39,877 nucleotides of DNA from a virus. A program made the translations under genes and the position numbers. Positions 12,863 to 19,588 of this stretch are shown here, piece by piece. The notes below the pieces were generated by a model that saw only the letters and a list, made by a program, of their open reading frames with translations, made no database searches and was not told the origin of the DNA. The stretch lies in IMG/VR virus record IMGVR_UViG_3300036861_000355, positions 1 through 39,877 of that record; one strand, 5' to 3'. Positions within the stretch are counted from its first letter, which is position 1. Each line of letters opens with the position of its first letter.

Positions 12863-13165
12863 CTATCGGCGCGTGATAACTAGGCTGAAGTACGCGGGAC
12901 GGCCTTTCCCAATGTGGTACGTGACAGGCGCGGTTTTGCCCTCTTCCGTGTACGTGCCCGGAAATTCCATTCCCGCGACGTTGAAACCCCGGTTCCCTGC
13001 CGCAGTAATGGAATGATGCTGAAGAATGTCGTCCACTTTCAGCAACATAGCAACGTGTCCTGGGGGTACTGGCTTTCCTTCCGGTAGCACCTTGCAAGGC
13101 ACTGGTATTCCCGGTAGTTCATCGGAAATGAGGGGCTTGGGGGGCTTGCGTTCTTTCTCTGCCAT
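12863..13165 (-). CDS. first leftward gene: hypothetical protein, 100 aa
   Basis: ATG 13165 with GGAGAAAGGAAA upstream. The N-terminus is Lys/Pro-rich (MAEKERKPPKPL), then a compact beta-rich domain (HVAMLLKVDDIL, GNRGFNVAGMEFPG) ends FSLVITRR. No family recognised. It has its own perfect sigma-54 promoter, a hairpin-bearing leader and its own terminator, so it is probably expressed as a separate, abundant transcript. Codon use is rather GC-rich compared with the virion genes. Confidence 0.65.
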   Translation of the reverse strand: MAEKERKPPKPLISDELPGIPVPCKVLPEGKPVPPGHVAMLLKVDDILQHHSITAAGNRGFNVAGMEFPGTYTEEGKTAPVTYHIGKGRPAYFSLVITRR

Positions 13166-13169
13166 AGGT

Positions 13170-13242
13170 AGTTTCCTTTCTCCCAGTAAAGACTGGGGTA
13201 ATGTTTGTACTGTGTACGTGGCGGACTTGCGCCGCCCGTGCG
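13170..13242 (-). promoter_or_regulatory. structured 5' leader of 12863-13165
   Basis: Between the predicted sigma-54 start (about 13242) and the RBS are two hairpins on the minus strand: GGCGG/CCGCC (13220-13236) and CCCAGT-CTTT-ACTGGG (13182-13197). The RBS lies just after the second stem, outside it. They could stabilise the mRNA or tune translation. Confidence 0.5.
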
Positions 13243-13252
13243 AGGGAACCAG

Positions 13253-13268
13253 TGCAAGGCCCGTGCCA
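13253..13268 (-). promoter_or_regulatory. sigma-54 (RpoN) promoter
   Basis: Minus-strand TGGCACGGGCCTTGCA matches the sigma-54 consensus TGGCACGrnnnTTGCw at every defined position, with correct -24/-12 spacing. The predicted start is near 13242, giving a ~77-nt leader to the ATG at 13165. Sigma-54 promoters need an ATP-dependent enhancer-binding protein; tandem iterons lie upstream at 13320-13372. Confidence 0.8.
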
Positions 13269-13281
13269 AACCTGTAACTTG

Positions 13282-13491
13282 CTGAAAACAAAGGGAATGG
13301 TTCAAAATGTGCCATCGGAAAAGTGGTAGTTTGGTACCATAAAGTGGAACCACCGTTCAAAAAGTGGAACCAGAGTACCACTATGGCCCGGAAGTCGTTG
13401 ATTCGACTGAACTTAGGCCGCTCCGGCTCCGAATTCGACCCGAAACCCCGGCAAAAACTACTTTGCGACGCCAAGTTACTGAAAACAAAGG
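13282..13491. repeat. 13-bp direct repeat pair flanking the control region
   Basis: CTGAAAACAAAGG occurs at 13282-13294 and 13479-13491, 197 bp apart. The flanks are also similar (AACTTG and AAGTTA just upstream). The copies bracket the iterons. They may be regulator sites or a recombination scar. Confidence 0.5.
13320..13372. repeat. three AAAGTGG iterons, candidate activator sites
   Basis: AAAGTGG begins at 13320, 13341 and 13361, spacing 21 and 20 bp (two helical turns). The last two copies extend to AAAGTGGAACCA. Relative to the predicted sigma-54 start they lie at about -78, -99 and -119, the usual zone for enhancer-binding proteins. Confidence 0.65.
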
Positions 13492-13549
13492 AGCTTCCCC
13501 CCAGGGGGGCGGCCTCCGATTCTCTTCATAGGTCCCCCCACTCGAAATT

Positions 13550-13699
13550 GAAATTTAGAAATTTCTCTAAAGCATTGATTCTAAAGAGTCTTCAGCACCG
13601 AAAGCTCTAAAAAGTCGGACTACTAGGAGATAGAGTATATACTCTAGTAGTGTATAGGCAGAATAACTGTAACGATTTTTGTAGTATTAGAATCTAATA
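13550..13699 (+). promoter_or_regulatory. palindrome cluster before the rightward genes
   Basis: Three inverted repeats lie within 150 bp upstream of the terminase genes: GAAATTT-AG-AAATTTC (13550-13565), a perfect 16-bp TAGAGTATATACTCTA (13631-13646), and TATTAGA-A-TCTAATA (13685-13699). The last two share TAGA...TCTA half-sites. The area is AT-rich and probably holds the rightward promoter, but I see no convincing -35/-10 pair. The rest of 13166-13705 holds no credible gene. Confidence 0.5.
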
Positions 13700-13705
13700 T
13701 AGGTG

Positions 13706-14158
13706 ATGAGAGTATACGAGAGAACTAGGCTTCATAGAATAGCCGCTAAGATGGTGCGGCAGAAGGTGAGTCTTAGGCAGGCAGTTGTAGATTTGAACCT
13801 AGACCCCGTTACTCCTGAGGAGGCAATTAGACTTGAGGAGTCCCCCGCTTTTCAGGAATGCTTCACTAAGGAGCTTTATAGGTTTTTTAAGGAGTTAGGG
13901 GAGGACGTAGATAGGAATAAGGGAGCACTAGTTGGGGAGATGCTTTACTGTGTAAGGAAGCTGACTGAAGAGGGCTCCTACGACAAGGCTTTAGAGGGAT
14001 TGTTTAAGATTGCTAGGGTAGAGGGGCATGTGGGTGGAGAGTCGAATGTCAATGTGTTTGCTAATGTTACCGCCAAGGACATAGAGGAGGCTCGAAAAGA
14101 GCTTAGTAAGAATGGGAAATCCACTTCTAAGGGAATTGTCCAAGATACCATCCAGTAA
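13706..14158 (+). CDS. terminase small subunit-like protein
   Basis: About 150 aa, first rightward gene, overlapping terL by 47 nt. An N-terminal helical, basic part (RLHRIAAKMVRQKVSLRQAV) resembles a helix-turn-helix DNA-binding head; the centre is helical and the C-terminus is a charged tail. Assignment rests mainly on position, size and fold type. A GTG one codon earlier is an alternative start. Confidence 0.7.
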   Translation: MRVYERTRLHRIAAKMVRQKVSLRQAVVDLNLDPVTPEEAIRLEESPAFQECFTKELYRFFKELGEDVDRNKGALVGEMLYCVRKLTEEGSYDKALEGLFKIARVEGHVGGESNVNVFANVTAKDIEEARKELSKNGKSTSKGIVQDTIQ

Positions 14159-15623
14159 GGATGCCCTGGCAGTACTGGAGGCTTTTGAGAAGAAGCGCCG
14201 GGAGGACTACTTTGTTAAGTACTGGGGTCCTACGGAGCATCAGAAGCAGGTATTTAGTGAATTTACCTCTGAAGTTAAGACGTTTGTGGTAAGAGGGGGC
14301 AATAGGAGTGGGAAAACTGAGCTTGGGGCCGCTATGACTATGGCCTGGGCCTTAGGGAAGGAGTATTTTAAGGGAGAATCAGCCTGGGAGTGGGTAAAAG
14401 ACCTCCCCATACCAACTCCACCGAATAATATCTGGATAGTAGGGTTGGACTTCCCTATGGTAAGGGATGTCCTGTGGGGGGAGAAGCTTAGAAGGGGTAG
14501 AAATCACCCCCCGATGCTCCCCAAGGACCCAGAGGTAGTAGTTAAGGTGTCGGATTCGGAGTATCAGGTAGTTTTCTTCAACGGGAGTATGATTACTTGT
14601 AAGTCGGCGGATTCTGGAAGGGAAAAGTTCCAGGGAGCTTCAGTAGACTTTATTTGGATAGACGAGGAGCCGGATGTAGATATTTACAATGAATGCTACC
14701 AGAGGACTGTAGACTGTGCCGGGAAATTGCTAGTTACCCTTACTCCCCTTACGGATATGTCTTCTGGAGTAAAGGTTCCTTGGGTTTATGAGCTTTCGGA
14801 GGGAGTTAAGAGTGGGGCGATTAAGAATGTTAAGTTTTTTAGTCTTTCGGTAATGGACAATCCCTTTGTGCCGGAGGAGGAGAAGGTAGAGCTTCAGACG
14901 AAGTGGGCCAACCATCCTGAGGAGAGGGCAAGACTTTACGGGGAGTTTATTCAGAGGAGTGGGCTAGTTTATCCGATGTGGAATTCCAAGGTTCATATAG
15001 TCAATAGCTTTAGGAGTCCCAGGAGTTGGTTTAGGGTGGCGTGTATTGACCCTGCTCCAGTAGGTACTACAGCGGCCCTGGGAGTAGTAATTGAACCTGG
15101 GAGTAACGACTACTACTTTGAAAGGGAGTATTACAAAGCAGATCAAACAGTCTCGGACCATGCTAAGGATATTCTAATGGCCTTTAGGGGGGAGCCTGTG
15201 GATGTTTGGTTGATAGACCCTAAAGCGGGGGCTCAGAAGCAAGCGGAGAGTCACAAGACTATACAGCAGCTTTATAGGGACAACGGAATTCCAGTTAGAC
15301 TCGCAGAACTAGACGAAGACTATGGAAGAAGTGCTATGGGGGAGTATCTCTCGGCGAGTTTGTCTGCGAATTCTAGAGGACCCAAGGCTTTTGTGATGCA
15401 GCATCTAGCTAACTTTAGAGAAGAAATAGCTAGGTATGTTTGGGCATTTTATGGTAAGGGAGAACTAAAGGGATTGAGTAAGGAGAAACCAGTGAAAAGG
15501 CGGGACCACCTAATGAATTGCGCGCAATACTTATGCGCTATGAAGTTTAAGTCTAGGATTAGGGCTTCTGTCTTAAGTCAACAGGAAGTAGCCCAAACTG
15601 CTAGGTTTAATAGTTATACTTAA
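14112..15623 (+). CDS. terL: terminase large subunit
   Basis: 503 aa. Walker A is VRGGNRSGKTE (residue ~62-72); Walker B is VDFIWIDEEPD (residue ~180); the coupling motif region follows at LVTLTPL. The C-terminal RNase H-like nuclease carries VACIDPAP (~315) and WLIDPKAG (~370) as acidic sites. It packages DNA into the prohead, powered by ATP, and cuts the concatemer. Full-length for the family. The start overlaps the upstream gene; a later start is possible but would shorten the N-terminal adaptor part. Confidence 0.95.
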   Translation: MGNPLLRELSKIPSSKDALAVLEAFEKKRREDYFVKYWGPTEHQKQVFSEFTSEVKTFVVRGGNRSGKTELGAAMTMAWALGKEYFKGESAWEWVKDLPIPTPPNNIWIVGLDFPMVRDVLWGEKLRRGRNHPPMLPKDPEVVVKVSDSEYQVVFFNGSMITCKSADSGREKFQGASVDFIWIDEEPDVDIYNECYQRTVDCAGKLLVTLTPLTDMSSGVKVPWVYELSEGVKSGAIKNVKFFSLSVMDNPFVPEEEKVELQTKWANHPEERARLYGEFIQRSGLVYPMWNSKVHIVNSFRSPRSWFRVACIDPAPVGTTAALGVVIEPGSNDYYFEREYYKADQTVSDHAKDILMAFRGEPVDVWLIDPKAGAQKQAESHKTIQQLYRDNGIPVRLAELDEDYGRSAMGEYLSASLSANSRGPKAFVMQHLANFREEIARYVWAFYGKGELKGLSKEKPVKRRDHLMNCAQYLCAMKFKSRIRASVLSQQEVAQTARFNSYT

Positions 15624-15657
15624 AAAAAGTATAAAATGAAAATAGGAGATAACTAAT

Positions 15658-16020
15658 ATGGCTTTGAGTAATCCGAATGCAGTGTGGCTAGGTACTGGGC
15701 CGACACAGACTGGTCAGATTCTTTCTTCTGGAGGTTCTGATAGGCAGCGATTTGCTTATTCTGGAACTTGTGAGTCTACTGGTGGTGATGGGTCAGACGT
15801 AGCCTTTATTGTGGGGCTTATTGATGGCACTAAGACCTTGCCGTTTACCCCTTCTGCGGTGATGATTTCTAGAATTCCTGCCACTACAGGCGCTAATGAG
15901 GCAGCTAGTTCAATTGTAGGGAGCGTTTCTGCTATTGACAATGCTACCTTTACAGTGACACTATCTGCGGCTCCTGCTTCTGGTAAGGATATTAAATTTG
16001 GATTTATCGCACTTAAGTAA
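15658..16020 (+). CDS. probable virion decoration protein, 120 aa
   Basis: ATG after a clean AGGAG. Gly/Ser/Thr-rich beta protein; the C-terminal half reads as a single sandwich (ATFTVTLSAAPASGKDIKFG). Similar short beta proteins between terminase and portal often decorate heads. No enzyme motif. Confidence 0.55.
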   Translation: MALSNPNAVWLGTGPTQTGQILSSGGSDRQRFAYSGTCESTGGDGSDVAFIVGLIDGTKTLPFTPSAVMISRIPATTGANEAASSIVGSVSAIDNATFTVTLSAAPASGKDIKFGFIALK

Positions 16021-16031
16021 GGCGACAGCCT

Positions 16032-16214
16032 ATGGAGAAAGTTTGTAAGGGTGAACATAACTTCTACTGCCCGGATGTAGTAGGGGTAGAATCTGAAGGG
16101 ACTGTTCACATTCTATTGGTTTGTATACATTGCGGTGACGCAATGTGTAAGACTTTTAGAGTTGCAGCTACTCCAGGGGCTATTCGACTTCTAAGAGAAG
16201 AAAAAGGAGAATAA
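16032..16214 (+). CDS. Cys-pair hypothetical protein, 60 aa
   Basis: Begins MEKVCKGEHNFYCPD, with CIHCGDAMC near residue 37. Four or five Cys plus His suggest one zinc site. Located between two beta-rich structural genes. Function unknown. Confidence 0.6.
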   Translation: MEKVCKGEHNFYCPDVVGVESEGTVHILLVCIHCGDAMCKTFRVAATPGAIRLLREEKGE

Positions 16215-16215
16215 T

Positions 16216-16782
16216 ATGTCGCTATTTAGTGCGGAACGACCTGCCCTTGGGGATATTGTAGTTACACCTGCTGCTGCGAATGTGGTAGGGGTAACAGTCC
16301 AGGGGCTTGATGGTCAGACTTCAGATGCGTTTCAGTATAAGAATTCAGCAGGAGTAGTGGTGTGGTCTGTTCCTGTTTCAGCTACTGCTGTTCTTGTAGG
16401 AGAATCTTTTGATGTGACTTTTGGAATGGCAGCCAACGCCTCCCTGGCAGATCAGGCTTTTTATGTGGCCCCCTCTGCTGTGAGAGTTGTAGCGGTTAGT
16501 GAAGTACATTCTACTGCAGGGTCTGATGGCTCGGCGGTTAATCTTCAGGTGACAAAGGATGTTTCTACTGATGCACCTGGGGGAGGTACGGATCTACTGA
16601 CAAACAACGCTAACGCTGGCTTTAATCTTAAGGGTACAGCGAATACTACCCAGGTAGGGACTCTTACTGCTACTGTCGCAAGTCTTAAGCTTGCTGCAGG
16701 GGATAGACTTTCAGTGGACTTTGCAGGGACTTTAACTGCGGTTGCTGGAGTAGTTGTTACGGTTACGCTTAAGAGAATCTAG
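16216..16782 (+). CDS. probable structural (decoration/head fibre) protein, 188 aa
   Basis: Ala/Val/Thr-rich beta protein. The part TAGSDGSAVNLQVTKDVSTD is a pattern I know from phage structural proteins with jelly-roll folds; it ends in a further strand-rich region (LAAGDRLSVDFAGTL). It has an RBS GGAG. A terminator-like hairpin follows. Confidence 0.6.
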   Translation: MSLFSAERPALGDIVVTPAAANVVGVTVQGLDGQTSDAFQYKNSAGVVVWSVPVSATAVLVGESFDVTFGMAANASLADQAFYVAPSAVRVVAVSEVHSTAGSDGSAVNLQVTKDVSTDAPGGGTDLLTNNANAGFNLKGTANTTQVGTLTATVASLKLAAGDRLSVDFAGTLTAVAGVVVTVTLKRI

Positions 16783-16789
16783 TTTAGAG

Positions 16790-16815
16790 AGGGAGGGGCC
16801 TAAACTCCCCTCCCT
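16790..16815 (+). terminator. terminator-like hairpin
   Basis: AGGGAGGGG / CCCCTCCCT, a perfect 9-bp stem with an 8-nt loop, immediately downstream of 16216-16782. Only a weak T-run follows (TTCATATT), so it may be an attenuator or mRNA-stabilising stem. Confidence 0.5.
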
Positions 16816-16826
16816 TCATATTACTT

Positions 16827-16979
16827 ATGCCAAAAGCACTTGAAGCTAAACTTAGAAGAGAAGCATCCGCCAAAGGACTTAGCGGAAAGAGGGCAGCCGC
16901 TTACGTCTACGGAACTCTCCGCAAGACTGGCTGGAAACCTAGTAGAGAAAGAAAGGGAGCAATCCCAAAGAAGGGCTGA
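16827..16979 (+). CDS. small conserved-type phage protein, 50 aa
   Basis: MPKALEAKLRREASAKGLSG, then RAAAYVYGTLRKTGWKPSRE. The pattern 'KLxxEAxxKGLxGxxxxxYVYGTxxxxGWxP' is a recurrent small protein in phage structural modules, without known function. A strong RBS is not visible; the preceding hairpin may matter. Confidence 0.68.
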   Translation: MPKALEAKLRREASAKGLSGKRAAAYVYGTLRKTGWKPSRERKGAIPKKG

Positions 16980-16981
16980 GT

Positions 16982-17149
16982 ATGGAGTATAAAGAGATTA
17001 AGTACCCAGTAGGGTACACTAACGGGTGGCCCACGGATAGTAATGCGACTATTGAAGTAGATGTCAATAGCTACGGGGCTTGTTTCGACCCGGAGTATAA
17101 AGAGGATGATAGTAAGGGTGAGAAGGCCAACAGGTCTACGGACTACTAA
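16982..17149 (+). CDS. hypothetical acidic protein, 55 aa
   Basis: Begins MEYKEIKYPVGYTNGWPTDS; acidic and Asn/Asp-rich to the end. The ATG lies 2 bp after the previous stop. No family recognised. Confidence 0.55.
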   Translation: MEYKEIKYPVGYTNGWPTDSNATIEVDVNSYGACFDPEYKEDDSKGEKANRSTDY

Positions 17150-17151
17150 GA

Positions 17152-17442
17152 ATGGAGTGGATACTTGCTATTCTAGTAATGGGTATGTCGGTAGTTGACT
17201 ACTTACACTCTAAGCCTATACTTAAGATGAGCATAGAATTAGAGGAAAGCTATACAGTCAAATGGCTAGTAAAACAGTTTGGGCTCACAAGAGGATTGAT
17301 ACTAGGAACTATAGTTCCTACGACTTTTATAGCTATAGCTTTAGCGGAGTTTAACCTTAGAACTCTTTTGGGCATATACCTCGGGATGCATATTATGTTG
17401 AGTATTAAGAGCTTTTACAGATACTTGTTTTTCAAGCATTAG
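17152..17442 (+). CDS. small membrane protein, 96 aa
   Basis: Three hydrophobic segments (WILAILVMGMSVVDYLHS, GLILGTIVPTTFIAIALA, LLGIYLGMHIMLS). The Asp in the first helix and overall layout resemble DUF5658-type membrane proteins; 21256-21606 is a similar three-helix protein. Possible holin-related or unknown role. Confidence 0.6.
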   Translation: MEWILAILVMGMSVVDYLHSKPILKMSIELEESYTVKWLVKQFGLTRGLILGTIVPTTFIAIALAEFNLRTLLGIYLGMHIMLSIKSFYRYLFFKH

Positions 17443-17451
17443 ACTTAGGCT

Positions 17452-17535
17452 CGCCATGCTACGATGGGAGTTCACTCCCCTTTACTCCTCGTTCCCACTC
17501 CCGCCTCCACGAGTTGAGTAATAAGTAGCATGGCG
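17452..17535. ncRNA. 84-nt three-way-junction RNA element
   Basis: Outer stem CGCCATGCTA / TAGCATGGCG (10 bp, perfect, 17452-17461 with 17526-17535). Inside are two hairpins: GGGAG-TTCA-CTCCC and ACTC-CTCGT / ACGAG-TT-GAGT with a pyrimidine-rich loop. Together they make a closed three-way junction ending 10 nt before tRNA-Thr. Strand and function are unknown; co-transcription with the tRNA on plus is most likely. Confidence 0.55.
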
Positions 17536-17545
17536 TATTCTCTAT

Positions 17546-17622
17546 GCCGGAGTAGCTCAAATTGGTAGAGCGGCTGTTTTGTAAGCAGCGGGTTGGGAGT
17601 TCGAGTCTCTCCTTCGGCCCCA
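17546..17622 (+). tRNA. tRNA-Thr: tRNA-Thr (anticodon TGT)
   Basis: 77 nt with encoded CCA. Acceptor GCCGGAG/CTTCGGC; D-arm GCTC-GAGC; anticodon stem GCTGT/GCAGC with loop TTTGTAA, giving UGU; T-arm GGGAG-TTCGAGT-CTCTC. All arms pair well. Confidence 0.94.
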
Positions 17623-17640
17623 CAGAAAGAAGTATAGACA

Positions 17641-17949
17641 ATGAAGTTTACAGCCCTAGAGAAACAGAAGTTCATAGACGAGGTAGTTGGGTCGGAGGGG
17701 AAGAAAGTAATTCTAGTATGTGAGGAGCATCTCTGGGCAGCGGGGGGTCAAACCCCTCCAACAAGTGGCTGTAGGGAGTGCTGGATGGCCTTCTACCTTT
17801 CCATACTCGCTAAATGTCCCCCGCACTTAAGGGATCAAAGGCTCTCAGAACTAGAGACAGGCATAAGACACGCAACGGAGGAAGTAGAGAGAGGGAAGTT
17901 TGACTTTGTTCCGTTTAGGCATCCGCAAATGAAAATAGAGAAAAACTAA
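17641..17949 (+). CDS. hypothetical protein, 102 aa
   Basis: Basic helical start (MKFTALEKQKFIDEVVG), then CEEHLW and a GCRECW that could form a metal site, and a charged helical tail. It follows the tRNA by 18 nt. No family recognised. Confidence 0.6.
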   Translation: MKFTALEKQKFIDEVVGSEGKKVILVCEEHLWAAGGQTPPTSGCRECWMAFYLSILAKCPPHLRDQRLSELETGIRHATEEVERGKFDFVPFRHPQMKIEKN

Positions 17950-17959
17950 GGAGAAGACT

Positions 17960-18178
17960 ATGGGTGTAATTAGCGGGGACTTGAAAAATGCTTTTGCTTC
18001 AACAGATACGAACGGGACAGTCACAGGCGAGTCCCTGCAGAGTATAACGACATTTACTCCCTATGAGTATTACTGGCCCTATTGGCAGAAACCTATTTAC
18101 CCTGGAATTTGCCCTGGGTGTGGGAGATGTTTGTATTGTGGCCACAGAAATAGTCCTAGCTATACTATAACCTGCTAA
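17960..18178 (+). CDS. small protein with Cys cluster at C-terminus, 72 aa
   Basis: RBS GGAG 8 nt ahead. The middle is aromatic (YEYYWPYWQKPIYP), then CPGCGRCLYCGH. The CxGCGxCxxCG cluster is typical of a short metal-binding knuckle. Function unknown. Confidence 0.62.
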   Translation: MGVISGDLKNAFASTDTNGTVTGESLQSITTFTPYEYYWPYWQKPIYPGICPGCGRCLYCGHRNSPSYTITC

Positions 18179-18185
18179 TACTTCT

Positions 18186-18320
18186 ATGATGGCGCTTTGG
18201 ATGTACTTTTGGGACTCAGCAGACTGGACGCCCCCTGCTCCGCCCCCTCCTACTACTAATGAGCCCCTAGGCGGGAAGGTTCAAAAGACCCTGAAGATTC
18301 TAAGACTTAGAAAGACCTAG
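18186..18320 (+). CDS. short Pro-rich hypothetical protein, 44 aa
   Basis: MMALWMYFWDSADWTPPAPP followed by more Pro, then a basic end. It fills the gap between two genes. Called at low confidence from fit and composition. Confidence 0.42.
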   Translation: MMALWMYFWDSADWTPPAPPPPTTNEPLGGKVQKTLKILRLRKT

Positions 18321-18325
18321 AGCTA

Positions 18326-19585
18326 ATGGCTAACGCGATAATTCAAGTTCCAGTAGATAGTACAGGAAAAAAGGTAGATACCTCTGAACTTACAGTAGGG
18401 GTTAATACTGTAGAGAGGCAGAGGATAGTACTTTCGGATGATGCTGCTGCGGCAGGCTTAGCAGCAGTAGTAAATGCGGCCCCTACTACTGAGTATGGAC
18501 TAGTTACTAGGAATATACCCTCTGGAACTCAGCCTATCTCAGGGACAGTTACAGCAAATGCAGGTACAGGAACCTTTACTGTAGGAGACGGGGGAGCTTC
18601 CCTTACGGTAGATGCTCCAGTAGGGACTCCGGTAGCAGTAAGGGTTACTAATGACTCGGTTGGGTTTGCTACTATAGCTACTGACAGAACTACCGCTGCT
18701 GCTCCTTTCTCAGTTGAACTCTCGGATGGCGCTGCTTTCTATACTGGAGTAAAGACAGGTCAATTACCTTCGGCTTTAGTAGGGAGTAGACTTGATGTAA
18801 ACATTGGGGCCTTTGGGGCACAGCCAGCCGCTTCCCATACTAGAAATGCTGCTTTCTCTCAAGCTAATGCAGTAGGAGGGGAGCTAGACGATACTTCTCC
18901 TGCGGCAGCCACAGAAGGAAATGTTAGTCCAGTAAGGATTACTGCTCAGAGAGGATTTCATGTAAACCTCAGAGACAACTCCGGGGGTGAACTTGGAGTT
19001 TTAGCTACCCCCCTTAGGGTTGATCCTACAGGTACTACCGCCCAACCTGTTAGTGGAACTATTACCGCAAGTCAAGCCACGGCTTCTAGTCTTAATGCTC
19101 AGGTAGTAGGGAACATAGCTAGTGATGGAGTAGACTCAGGGAACCCAGTTAAAATAGGCGGAATCGCCAGACAAGCTAATCCTACAGCAGTAGCGGCGTT
19201 AGACAGAGTAGACTTATTCTGTGATGATGTGGGTAGACAAGTAGTTCAACTGCATCAAGCCAGGGATCTTGTTAGTCATCAGAGTACTCAGATTGTTAAC
19301 TCAACTGCTGAAACAACCATTATAAGTCAAACCGCCTCAGAGTTTCATGATATTATCGCACTAGTAATTACTAATCAGACCGCTACAGCGGTCAATGTCA
19401 CTATTAAGGACTCTACTGCGGGTACAACCAGGATGATAGTGGCGTTAGCAGCTAACGGAGGAGCAGTAATTTGCCCTTCGACTCCTATCCCTCAGCTTGC
19501 AGCAGTAAACAACAACTGGACTGCTACCTTGTCGAATGCTACTACTACTGTGAATGTCTTTGCTCAGTTTGCTAAGAATGTGTAA
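18326..19585 (+). CDS. structural protein (head decoration/fibre type), 419 aa
   Basis: Thr/Ala/Val-rich. Contains 'QPISGTVTANAG' and 'QPVSGTITASQAT', then AQVVGNIASDGVDSGNPVK and a C-terminal beta domain. These stretches are familiar from phage virion proteins annotated only as structural. Early position before the portal suggests a capsid decoration or fibre protein. No catalytic motif. Confidence 0.65.
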   Translation: MANAIIQVPVDSTGKKVDTSELTVGVNTVERQRIVLSDDAAAAGLAAVVNAAPTTEYGLVTRNIPSGTQPISGTVTANAGTGTFTVGDGGASLTVDAPVGTPVAVRVTNDSVGFATIATDRTTAAAPFSVELSDGAAFYTGVKTGQLPSALVGSRLDVNIGAFGAQPAASHTRNAAFSQANAVGGELDDTSPAAATEGNVSPVRITAQRGFHVNLRDNSGGELGVLATPLRVDPTGTTAQPVSGTITASQATASSLNAQVVGNIASDGVDSGNPVKIGGIARQANPTAVAALDRVDLFCDDVGRQVVQLHQARDLVSHQSTQIVNSTAETTIISQTASEFHDIIALVITNQTATAVNVTIKDSTAGTTRMIVALAANGGAVICPSTPIPQLAAVNNNWTATLSNATTTVNVFAQFAKNV

Positions 19586-19588
19586 AGT

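Noticed and set aside
12863-13474. Longer form of the first leftward gene (203 codons)
   Set aside because: The extension would cross the sigma-54 promoter and leader; ATG 13165 has a good RBS and gives a coherent protein.
13323-13610. 95-codon plus-strand frame (or 75 codons from ATG 13383) in the control region
   Set aside because: Covers the iterons and one direct repeat, lacks an RBS, and has a low-complexity, basic composition typical of chance frames.
17459-17675. Two minus-strand frames of 60-67 codons across tRNA-Thr
   Set aside because: They are antisense readings of the tRNA and the adjacent hairpins.
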